Part shown: positions 11,900 to 22,800 of the stretch, piece by piece
Position numbering within the stretch: position 1 is the first letter of the stretch
Layout of the letters: each line of letters begins with the position of its first letter
DNA from: Setoptus koraiensis
Taxonomy: Eukaryota; Arthropoda
NCBI GenBank assembly: GCA_048013815.1
Contig: CM106585.1
Coordinates: forward strand, 23,436,001-23,500,000
DNA length: 64,000 nt
Reading direction: 5' to 3'
Program-made: the position numbers and the translations under genes
Notes under the pieces: generated by a model
What the model was told of the DNA's origin: nothing
The model's input: the letters and a program-made list of their open reading frames with translations, nothing else
Database searches by the model: none

Positions 11900-13835
11900 G
11901 TTTCTTCATTGCGAGTGTTGCACTTGAACAAATTATTACAAATTATCACTCGCTTGTTAGATGAGATATTTCGTGCATATTTCGCGCATATTTCGTTGCA
12001 TATTTCGTGGCCGCTTTGTCCGCTTTTGAACATCGTTCCCAAAGAGCGCCCGTTGCACTCTTACATGCCACTTATCTACCAATGACTGTTAAAGGTAATG
12101 CAACAAATCTGGTCGAAGCAAGCAAATTGGCCAACCAGATTCCATTGTTTAGTTTCGCCCTTTGCTGGGCCTTTGTTTTATTCTGGCAAGCAACTGGAAC
12201 AAAGCCCCACTATCATTACTACCACTACCATTTGTCCATATGCAACACTTGCATATCGACAAATAATTGTAATAATGCATAATTAATAATGCATAATTAC
12301 AATGCATTATTAGCCAAGCAGCAGCTACTGCAAACACAGCAAGTGTCATGCAGTAGCAACCGTGCGCGCTAATTGATTATGTGACCCAGTTAACACTGAC
12401 CATACTTTCGGCTGGCCATCACAATCGCGCATTATAAATAGATGGAATGGATAAATTGTAATGCAAGCTCGGGTGTATAATTTGGCAACAACGTGACTCA
12501 CGACCTTGCTCACCTCTAACTGGCCACAATGGCCTGCAATGGGCCAATAGTTGTTAATTTTTTCATCAGCTGCCACCAGCATCATTATCATGCTAATGCC
12601 ATCAATGGTTTAGTTGCTGCCAACATCAATCGCGCGCATACAAGAAGCGTGTTCATATTTCACCGCTAATGAGTATTGAAGGTTCATTAATGGGCCACCC
12701 AAAATGATTCATTACCTGCTAGGTGGCGAACAGGCAAACAGGCAAACAAACAATAAGCAATTTTCAGGCCCACTCACAACTAATGAATGCACGCCGGAGA
12801 CGGAGGCGTTGTAAGTCGTGCTGGTGTCTGTATCGCGTTGTTTGTATCTCTTTGTTCGTCCAGTGTTGTTTGCATCGTGTGTTGTTTGTATTGTGTCCAG
12901 GTGAGAGCAACCAACAACAAACGGAACAACAACAACAACAACAACTACAAACATTGATATAGATGTATTGATGGGGTATAGATGCACTGTCTATTAGATA
13001 GTCAATGATCGATCATCATCAATAACAGTCTACTGAATGTGTACCAAGTGTGCACCAGATAACAGCCCTGCTCCCCATTGCTGGCAGGCACTAGATTGCG
13101 ACACTAGATGTCGCTAGGTGCTTTCAGAAACAAATTTGTAACGTTGTGGCGCATGTCAGTCGCCCCATCACTAATGACTCATTAGATATCAACGAGCGCG
13201 AGGGGGCGTGTTGGTGGGCGTGTGTGCAGAAAGTGGCGGGACTTTGGGAGGCTGCATGAATTTCGGGAGGCTGCTTGAAATTTGGGAGGCTGAGCAGGGG
13301 AGCGAGACAGGATGTTGTTAGTTTTGTCTCCTCATAATCAAATTGTGGGACCATTCCGACAATCAACGAATGAAGTCAATGAATAGCTGATGAACGGCTC
13401 AACAACAAATCAACAAATGCAAATTCGTCTGTCGTTGTTCGTCAAATACCCAATACCGGGCCAGGTGATACAAACAACTAGAACGACTGGCCAAATGAGA
13501 GTAATTGATCACCGTTGCTACAACTACCAACTATCAACCAACAGTCAACAACTATCACAGGCCATTGTGATTAATGCCAACTCGAATCGATTGTTGTCGT
13601 TGTTGTTGTTGCTCGATCTGCTCGCATTCGTCGACGACAACCGACAATCATTGCGAGCTTATCATCATGATAGTATCATGTCAGCACATTCGCTTGTGCG
13701 TCTTGGTAATCGAGCGACAATGTTATTGTCTATCGGCTTGTATTGTAGGCGATCATTTAAAGGGCCCATGATTGAATCATTAATGACTGTGAATGATAAT
13801 TACTTGAGATTCGTCGCAATCCATTATGTGTGTCT

Positions 13836-13843
13836 ACCCGCAT
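13836..13843 (-). promoter_or_regulatory. Candidate GCM-binding octamer
   Basis: On the minus strand the site reads ATGCGGGT, the optimal GCM target octamer. It lies about 5.9 kb upstream of the gcm start codon and about 1.7 kb downstream of the SIFamide gene. Fly gcm is known to regulate itself through such sites. One octamer is weak evidence by itself. Confidence 0.35.
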
Positions 13844-15547
13844 CGGTAACAAGCAACAACAATAACAACATTGATTGAACTCATTGTCTCTCACATGTTA
13901 GCCTGGCTACTCTCAATAATCGACTATAATCAAAGCGATACCTGACTCACAACAACACGATGATACTGCATATGTAAATTAGTCTGATCTTGCGTCAATA
14001 TCAAATCAACGTACATTGTTCATTGGTATATTGTTCAAGTTGCACTATTCATTGATAGCAGTATACCATAGCATTATAGCAGTAACATGTTAGCAGAAAC
14101 AAATTAATTGTCCTATATTTACAAACAAACATGTCCATTCTTCTCGTCGATCGCTTGTTCGACTTTGCTTGCGATTTGTGATGCAAGCTTGTACCCACAA
14201 AGTCGTCAGATTAACATCTATAAACGTGATTCTTAGTGCTTGTTAGTGAGCAGCCATACAAAACATACCGGCCCATGGTTGGGTAGGTGTACCCGCTACT
14301 AGTGGTTACTGTATGTAATAGATCACGATCATTAGATGATATCATTGATATTCAAATTATAATCGGCAACAACATTTTCACTGGCCATTCGAGCACGGTG
14401 TGATGTGAATCACGACCGGTCACGACCTCAACTACATATCGACCAACAGTAGCAAATATTTATGCAAATCACTTCCATCATCACCATTGCAATGATGATA
14501 TAGGTCGACATTGAAACAATCAAAGAGTCAGTTGGACCAACAATATCGAATACTAATTTATATGATCCGCTCATGACAATCAAAATCATATATGATATTA
14601 TTTTATTTTACTTTATTTCGGATATTAATATTTTTTTCTTCCGCTTCGCCTCTTGTCTCTGCGCCCCCCCTCTAGTCTTAACATGCCTCTCTCTCTCTTT
14701 CTCTCTCTCTTTGATCATTGAAGATTATTGTTGTTGATTTTTGTAGCTTTTGATTGCTAGACAAAATCCAACTTTACTGATGATATGCATCTCTTCTCAC
14801 GCAACTGTGTCCTATTTTCTGACCCCACCAACATGCTTTGATTAAATATTTTTGTTTCTTTTTTCTTTCTACTTATGAATCATGATGATAACTTCTTATT
14901 GCCTACACATATGACCTGTTATAACAATAATATACAACCGTTGTGTTATTTTTTTGTGCTGTTGATGACCCTTTGAACAATGTTACAATTTGTGATGTGT
15001 TTGTGCTGCAATCTGACCGATCTGTCCGTTCTCTCTCCTCGCTCGGACAATATCCGGTAATGTTCTGGCGACTATACCAGGTATAATCCAGATAATTGAA
15101 AATTGCAAATCTCACAATTTTATTATTATTTATCCTTGTATCACTTAGCCTAGTCCCTGTGTATTATTGTGTATCAGTGTCTATGTATGTTTGGCTATTC
15201 ATGTCTTGCCCCAAGTCGGATGATTGATATTCTCTCAATTTCCTATGTTTCATTGACCATCTCTCTTGATCTCTTGCAAATGTACAGCTAGCATGAATAA
15301 AAAAACATTCCAGCTCATTTTCCAGGTGCAAGACTTAAAGTGACGGACCAGTACTATCGAATGACACTCATATCATCCAATTCGGTGTTAGTCATTGTAT
15401 TGTGGATATTGTTTGCATTGTCAAAGTTTGTAATTGCGAACAACGAACGACAATTAGTGATGACCAAACGACAAAATGCCATGTTGTTGTTGACATACTC
15501 AGAGCCTTGTTTATGCAATTTAAAAATCAAATTTGGAATCAAATTAA

Positions 15548-15941
15548 TTAGATAACTGGAGAGTTTGTTCGAGCTGTATGTGTTTGTAAGATAATGGCTC
15601 AGCTTAAATGTTAAATATTACTTACCGGTAGTGGCTGTAGTCTGGGAAATGAGGTAATTTTCTATGGTTGCCACGATGGCATCTTCGAACGAAATTGCCG
15701 GTGATGTTTGCCTTTGCTGACTGCCATCTTGACTCGATGGTGCTTGCTGTTGCTGCTGTTGGAACAATGCAGGGATCACTGATCGCTTACCAAAGATACT
15801 GCCATTGAATGGAGGCTTCCTATGAACAGGAGTGTTAGACTCAATCATTTCCACTGATATCGAAAGAAGCATCAATGACATCACTGTGAAACATGCAATG
15901 TTGTTTCGATAATTGCTAATTGTTTTTCTGAGTAAGCCCAT
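15548..15941 (-). CDS. SIFa: SIFamide neuropeptide precursor
   Basis: SIFamide is an arthropod brain neuropeptide acting on a G-protein-coupled receptor. Exon 1 (15941-15626) starts with ATG. A hydrophobic signal segment occupies about residues 15-29. It is followed by VHRKPPFNGSIF (residues 39-50), then Gly51 for amidation and a Lys-Arg cleavage site (52-53). The rest is a Gln-rich C-terminal propeptide. The exon ends at a clear GTAAGT donor in phase 1. The best partner exon is 15573-15548, giving residues ARTNSPVI and a stop through a 52-bp intron; another acceptor 17 bp further on uses the same stop. The product would be about 113 residues. Most arthropods have Tyr where this peptide has His40. 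The peptide identity is near certain; the last exon is a guess. Confidence 0.9.
15792..15833 (-). other. SIFa: Mature SIFamide peptide coding region
   Basis: This encodes TPVHRKPPFNGSIF, followed by Gly-Lys-Arg for amidation and cleavage. The N-terminus depends on where signal peptidase cuts and could lie at Asn36, Thr37 or nearby, so the peptide may be longer than the usual 12 residues. Confidence 0.8.
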
Positions 15942-16236
15942 CTTTGTTCAGGTCCAATGTTAAACTTTTGAAATTGTTGTTACTACTTCCTTTAGTGATC
16001 AATCGGGAGATCTCTCGTATTGATTGTTGATCAGTTTAACTTTCAAGTAAGGTGATTAAAATAAAGTGAATTTCCCCTCTAAGTATTTCAAAAGTGTTTA
16101 TTATGCTACAATAGTTATATTTATTGTGAAATAACTTGTTCATCTCTTCAGACAGTTCTCTAACTGAAATGTAACTAACACAATTTGCACAAAGCAACAT
16201 GAAATGTATGTGTATGAGAGTCTGTCGAGCTAAAAT

Positions 16237-16493
16237 ATGGACGTAATGAGTCGAATCGACACCCAACAGCATACTCTAGCGATAATGTTGCTGGCCCCAC
16301 ACTTCGTTGCTAATGAAAGTAAACATTGTTCCACAATCAATCTACTGACTAATGGTGCACGCGGTCAAAGTTCCTGGGAAAGTGTTGGCGATGACGCCAA
16401 CAAGCGGCTAGATGAATCTGAGAGTGTGTTGTATGACGACAACGGATATGATCAATACGACACCAACAATTATTATACTAACGTTCACTATAG
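16237..16493 (+). CDS. Possible first coding exon of an unrecognised small protein
   Basis: An ATG frame of 85 codons runs to a GT donor (ATAG|GTAATT), with an in-frame stop two codons before the ATG. The product has a weakly hydrophobic stretch (TLAIMLLAPHFVA, about residues 13-25) and an acidic, Tyr/Asn/Asp-rich end (YDDNGYDQYDTNNYY). A possible second exon begins at 16589 and closes after ten codons. It lies head-to-head with the SIFamide gene. I recognise no family and this may be chance. Confidence 0.25.
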
Positions 16494-17436
16494 GTAATTG
16501 ATTGCATGTCCTCTTCCGCGAAATCTATTTGCGATGCTACGTATATTAATTGTTTGTGAATAGTAAATAAACTTTCCACACACTATAGTTTCGCTGCGAC
16601 CACCTCGATTATGCAATAATCTTGATGTACGCTTTTCCTGTTTGCTGTTTCACCTGTGCGATGAGTCTGGTGAATAAACAACAAAAAGTTGAACCTGAAT
16701 GATGACGTCCATTGTATACAATCCAATCATCACGTTATGCCTAACCCATGGCGTTGCATTATATCTACAATCGATGACATTGGTCAGACTGCTCTTTTTA
16801 TAGCTCCCCATATTTGTTCCCTCACAACGTGAAATGTAGACATATATGCCAAATATGCTCTTAATATGGAATGATAAAGTGCAACTTCGGATATAGAGAT
16901 CATACTATGTTTGTTGAGACAACTTTTAAATTAAAACTCGTCAGAATTGTTAAGTCGCAGCATATTTCGATCTCACCCAGGTAATTCGATTACAGTTGTC
17001 GGTGTTACCAAGGGATATGCCCCGGCTAATCTCATTATTATCTGTGTACAGTGAGGCTAGATATATTTCTATGGGGAGAATTCATTGATGAGGTTACTAA
17101 ATCAAATCGAGGGAAGAACGCCAAAATTGAATGAGCGGACACAGTTGCTGTACGAACGGCAAACCATTTAATCAATAACAATTTCGAATGATTTGATTAT
17201 TCGTCGAGTCTATGTAACAATAGAAAATTTGTTCTTTACACTATTAATATAGCATTGTATAACAATATTTCACACTAAATGTGACCACACAAGGGTCAAA
17301 TGAACACTATAAGTAACTGGATTAGTCTAATTATTAGTCAGAATCCATCAAATATGAAATACAATGATAGATATCTACACATGAATTGCCAACAGACTAG
17401 ATTTGTACAATTACGTTAAATACACATGTTGTTTTA
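16494..17436. other. AT-rich intergenic stretch
   Basis: I see no gene, repeat array or RNA gene here. The right part is likely to include the 3' untranslated region of the minus-strand LRP11-like gene, although no clear AATAAA was identified. Confidence 0.5.
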
Positions 17437-20400
17437 CTACAGATGCATGCCATTTATAAGAAAATCGGCCTCATGGACTAAACTGCGTCTACGTCCTCTA
17501 CGAACAAGCTTCTTACGAATAGACTTCATCTTAAGACCAACTATCACTATCAGCATTCCTGTGATTGCTACACCAAACATGAATGCTATCAATGCACTAT
17601 GAGTGCCCCTGGCGCTAAAATCGTCATTTTCCTGTGTAAGAAACAGAATGAATAAAATTCGAATTAATATTTAGATCTTATAAAATAAAAGATCTACGAT
17701 CGTAACCTCCCTACGATCTAATAACCTGTGAAATCTAGAAAGTATTTATGTCTCTGGCTTTTTAACTCACCTCTTCACCGATAGTAATACTGGCGATATG
17801 AGTATCGCGCCAATAATTCTGTCTGTTAGAATGAAAGCGCCCGTCTTTTATCTCATTATATACTAAAGATTGTGCATCCGGTTGAGTAACTCTGTTGATA
17901 ACACTCTCATCTTTTTTACCGGAGTCAGTGTGCGTCATGAAATGATGAGATTTCGAAATAGTTCCAGCTTCCTTCGAATCCTTGTGTTCATTTAATGACT
18001 TGGACATACTTGGTTGGAGTCGCGCATCTTTTGCTACTGACTCTATAACCGGTTCACCATTGACCATAGCGGAGTTGACAGAAATCTTATCTAGTTGCCT
18101 CAACTCTTGTCTTGAATTTTGTTCGGGCGAATCATGGACTTGCGTTTTTCCTCTGTCATTTTTCCCATCTAGATGCCTCCAACTTTCCATGTCTGTCAAT
18201 TTATCACTCTGGTCCACTTGATTATAGCTATTAGGCACTAGGAATGTTTTATGTTTCTCTTGTGGAGAATCTACCGAAGACAGGGCTTTGTGATGAAAAG
18301 AGACTGATTTCGAGTTTATTTTTTCATTTGACTTCTCCAGCATCGGTCTGAAATCGTTCGTGCCACCATGTTTGAATTGTTCCTGAGGAGAAAATAACAG
18401 AGCGTTGTTGTCCAGGGAGTAGATTGAATTTGCAGCTTCGTTATAAGTTATAAATCTACCACTGTCTTTGTCGAAGAATCCTTCAACCCCTAGATTAGAG
18501 TCGATCGAGGGATACAATTGACTGTTGAATGAAATATCATCAAGTTGACTATTCGGCACTAAGACCGGATTCTGTTTCGGCACATCCATAAAATTTGGTA
18601 GATAGTTGAGTCTGCTGTGTTTAAATGAATCATCGTACTGTTCTTTGAATTCACCCATTGGATGTACGGTGGCACCCAAGTCGAAGAAATTTGGGTCTTT
18701 GTTAGTGTCCCAAGCTTTATTCCAATGATTCTTTCGGTGATTTTTGTGAACGTCACGAATGGTGTTGGTGAGTGTTGGTTCTGTGGTGGTTGTTGAACAA
18801 TACTTTTCATCACTACCATCCAAACATTGATTGATACCGTCGCAAATATTGTAAATAGCAATACACTCATTATCGGAATGGCACTTGAATTGAAATCTAC
18901 GACATCCACTGTTAAAACTGTCTAGATCCTTAGAATTATCCTCATTGTTGCGATGAACATTACTAGATTCGAGTTTGTGACTAATTGTTTTCCTTGGCTC
19001 GTCGTTTCGATCTAATTCACTATTGCTATTAGATTTATGGCCAAGAAGTGAATTAAATCCATTACCAGCAAGCCCCTGATTCATTTGTTGATGATCACTA
19101 GTTGTAACGGTTTTTCTTAACTGATGCAATTCCATTTCTTGTGCAGAGGGATAAGAGCTACTACCACTATGTACCGTCGAATCTATCTTGTGGCCATCAA
19201 TTGAAATATCAATTAGTTGTGTCGCCTTCAACCTAGGTTGTTTAAGGAATGAGCTAACATAATAATTGTGCGGTGTAAATTTACAAATCAGTTTCCCTTC
19301 TTTGAAACATGAGAATTGATAACAAACATAGTCGTTCTTGGAATAGCCGTCCGCTTGTTTGTTTGAACTGGACAATGGAGCTGGAGTCTCTTGGTAAATA
19401 GCGGTGTCACAAGCTTGCGACTGCCAACAATCATTTAGACATGAGTTGAAATCCTCAATATAGGTGTGATTTAAAAATATTGCCCCAAGCGCTAGTGATT
19501 CTCTAGTACGTATTATTGTTGCTGGATTCATGGAAAACTTCGAACGTAAGCTGTTTGAACTAGATCCAAAAGGTGATGTCACGAACATTTCAGCTGGTGA
19601 ATTGTCACTCCTCGACGGCTCATCGTTCTGGTTTATTAATAACAGTGAGGAAAGAGTATAAAGAATTTAATATTTGAAAATAAGCTCAAACCATGAATTC
19701 ACATTCAGCTCATAAAATTGACCATGTTGCTTACCTGAGGTACTTTCATTCCCTTTTCCATCAGCTCATCATGGACGTTGGACCGTTTGTTTTGCTGAGA
19801 TGCAATAGAATGGCGGCTGGTAAATAAATATTCATCATTGTCACTGTTAAGAGACTTCTCAGGTTGAACTGCAAAATCTATATTTCCCTCGGTATTGCTG
19901 ATGATGTCATTGGAGATATTTTTGTTCATAGATATAGAGGCCTCTGAGGAAGATGTTAATATTTCATTTGTGTGAGTTGGCCTAATATGGTGATGTTTTG
20001 TATATTGATGATTCTTGTGATTATACATGTTCTCTATTGAGATGGGACTAGCGGATACATAACTATTCACTCCTGAGATCACCACTACTGGACTAGTATC
20101 GCCAGATTTTTCTATACCATTGTTGTTATTCACATCATCACTAACACTACTATTGTTATTATTAAAGCTATTTATTTCCGATGTGAGATCATCATCATCA
20201 CCATCATTTTCATCGTAAAATTTTGATGGCAAATTTGAGAGATCTTGATGATCGTTATTGAAATAGTTTGCATCATCTGTTTCTTTCAGCTTATCATGGT
20301 TAGATGGTTGTTCTGCATCTTTCTCAAAATGATATTGTGGATGCTGTTGATGATGATAATGATTTCGATAGCGATTATGATGATATTTATCGAAGCTATT

Positions 20401-20922
20401 GGTGAGCTTTATTGCTTCGGCCATCGTGCATGATGGCAATAATAGTTGATAATTATGATTTATGTATGGTACATTGTTGCTAATCAAATAATTACGTGAT
20501 GTTTTAGTTAGGTGTGAGGCAAATTCTATGACAAATAATATTACGAGACTAGTAAATATTGACAAGTATTCTCTACTATGTGATTGGCTAAATATGATAT
20601 TTCTTTTCTTTTTGCATCCGAGAAATTGTCTCGTGTTGCCAAGACAATGATTTTTCACTGATTGGCTTATGGGATTGTGTGGAACTGTGTTTGAATTGCA
20701 GCATTGATGTGGCTTGATTGATAAAGGCCTCAGCATTGGTGAGTTGATAAAACAGCAACTGGAATTGATGTTTAATGGATCACATGACGGGGAGCGCGCT
20801 GATTGTTGTTTGCGGTTAGTTGTTGGTTTGGCGTTGTCGTCTTGACGAATAATGGCACAATCTAGCGCTGATGGCCAATAATTGTTGTTTGTTATTGTTG
20901 GTATATTATTGTTGTACTTCAT
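17437..20922 (-). CDS. LRP11-like membrane protein with MANSC and LDL-receptor class A domains
   Basis: Three predicted exons (20922-19735, 19627-17771, 17631-17437) all join in phase 0 with GT..AG borders, giving 1,079 residues. A Cys-rich MANSC-like domain lies at about residues 436-525. It is followed by one LDL-receptor class A module at about 638-673 with six Cys and the calcium signature CDG..C.DGSDE..C. Then comes a long Ser/Asp/Lys-rich stem, a transmembrane helix (about residues 1028-1048) and a short basic tail (KKLVRRGRRRS). MANSC plus LDLa plus one membrane span matches the LRP11 family, but I see no PKD domain. The first exon is Asn/His-rich and has a hydrophobic stretch around residues 116-135, far from the first ATG. 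Either it is an internal signal or the true start is different. A possible 5' UTR acceptor (TTTATAG) lies just upstream of the ATG. Confidence 0.82.
17533..17595 (-). other. Predicted transmembrane segment of the LRP11-like protein
   Basis: About 21 hydrophobic residues (ALIAFMFGVAITGMLIVIVGL would span it) followed by a Lys/Arg-rich stop-transfer sequence; this implies an outside N-terminal part and a short cytoplasmic tail. Confidence 0.85.
18797..18904 (-). other. LDL-receptor class A module
   Basis: Six cysteines with the spacing of an LDLa repeat and the acidic calcium-binding end DGSDEKYC. It is complete. Confidence 0.92.
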
Positions 20923-22730
20923 GATTCTATGATCTGTGATTCGCTGGCCTATAAATAATAGGTATTTGTTTACGAAGTGATGCGTGTGTGCGTGTATGCG
21001 TGTTGTGGTGTGATGTGATGTGGTGTGTTGTGGTGCGTTTTGGTTGGTATGAGCCGCGGTGGAATGCAAATGAAAGTAGGAGCGCTGTTGTACAATCAAA
21101 TCACAATGAGCATTTGAATACCAATAGTGCCAATAATATATTGTAATATGTATAATAACAACAACAAATATCTGTTTCTGGTAGCGAGCTCATAAATAAT
21201 CTATTGATATCTGTTGGTATCGATTGAGCTCGCACGAGCTTGTTATGTATTGTTATTGTAATTATCTTGTTGTTGTTGCTGCTTGACCCAGACGGCACAA
21301 TTGAATGATTGACAAGTAATTGATATGGTCACACAATTGATTCACTGGGGTCCACTCTGATTCTTGATGATATCACGGCCAATTGTGTAATTGTGCGGCT
21401 CTTGTCCCGCTGCTGGTGCTAATAGGTGATGATACAATTACAATCAGAGCCAACTGTGCGCTGTTTCGTTGAAATAAATGTGCTGCTAGTGATATGAAAA
21501 ATTCAAATAACATTTTACGAGCTGTTGTTGTGTAAATAATAATAATAATAATTTAAATTCTACAACATCTCTCATATAACGTCTAATAATAATAATGCGT
21601 CTAATATAATAACATTTTATCTATATTATTAATAATAATGTAAAGCAGCTCGGTGTGTTGAAAGTGTCGTTGCCTTTGTGCTGTTATATTCGGGTTGACT
21701 TGTGTTGGGTGCTGTAACAAATTGTCGACAAGCCCACAGAACTAATGTTATTAGCGTGTGTGTTAACTATTGTCGACTGTCCCGACAATTCGAATGACGA
21801 CTATCTTTGTGCTGGCAGTCACTGTGCGAGTTGATATTCTATCAATGGTTCTATCTGATAGAATCTATCGGTGCTCGTGTCGGTGCTTGTGTCGGGGCTT
21901 CTATCGCTGGTGTGGCTGCAATATCGAACTATTTGTTACGAATCTTGGATTTCGTTCGCTGTGTTGCTCTATTGTGTCGCACTCACTCTTTCGCTGTCGT
22001 ATTGTCTGCTTCTTGCGCGCACTCTTACTCACAACAGACTCTGCTTATCAGAGTGTGTGTGTGTGTGATAATTCTGCTCAGTAGAATTATTCTGGCACCG
22101 CCGCCGACCATTCAAAATTCGAATATCTGCTGTGTGTGCATATGTATTTATTTGTGGATTGTGCGAGCTGTACGCGCGCCGTCTTCACACGACTACGTGA
22201 ATATATCTATTCATGTAAGTATATATATTTATTTCCTGTCTGTTGTGGATACGTGTGTCGCACAGTGTGTGTGTGTGCGTGTGTGTGTGCGTGTGCGTGT
22301 GCTTGTGTACGTTGGCTCGCTCGCTGGTTGGGGCTGTCCGCTGTAAACGCAGCTATGCGCTTGGTGGGTGCGTTGAGTTGCACCATGGTGTGTACGCAAT
22401 AGCTATTTGTCCCCTCCATATCCTCGCCGCGTTGCCAGTGCTCATGGGCACCCTTGTGTGCTCATGCTTCTGCTGTCGTTGCCACTTGTGCTTGTGTGTG
22501 TGTGCGTGCCACAACGCACCCTGTGTGCGCATACTGCGCCAGTTCGTCCACTAAGCTCGCTAATGTTTCCCCTCTATCCGGGCCCCTTCGCCCCCTCGGT
22601 TCTGCCTTGCCAACCAAATACCACCACTACTTGTGTGAGCGTGTGTGTGTGTGTGTGCGCGCGCTCCAACTAACAGCACGCACACAATACTTGGCTAAGA
22701 GTCGCTAGAGCATTGCTGACCCACCAACTG
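20923..22730. other. Upstream region of the LRP11-like gene
   Basis: AT-rich to about 21.65 kb, with AATAAT runs near 21.54-21.64 kb, then increasingly TG-rich. A broken TG/CG microsatellite lies at 22264-22308. This should include the promoter and any 5' untranslated exon of the LRP11-like gene. I see no other coding sequence. Confidence 0.5.
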
Positions 22731-22800
22731 CAACAACAACAGCAACAACAGCAACAACGGCAGCAACGACAACAACAGCAGCAACGACAACAGCAGCAGG
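22731..22800. repeat. CAA/CAG-rich run
   Basis: Interrupted CAACAG-type trinucleotides. Reading either strand gives only homopolymer-like peptides, so it is not treated as coding. Confidence 0.85.

Larger units (their letters stand above)
7927..15547. other. Noncoding region between gcm and the SIFamide gene
   Basis: About 7.6 kb without a supportable gene. It holds several short tandem arrays, CAA/CAG-rich and TTG-rich runs and one exact GCM octamer near 13.84 kb. The part from about 13.9 to 15.5 kb is more AT-rich with pyrimidine runs near 14.69-14.71 kb. That part may include 3' untranslated sequence of the SIFamide gene. The remainder is the obvious place for gcm promoter and enhancers, but no individual element can be proven from sequence alone. 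Confidence 0.6.
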
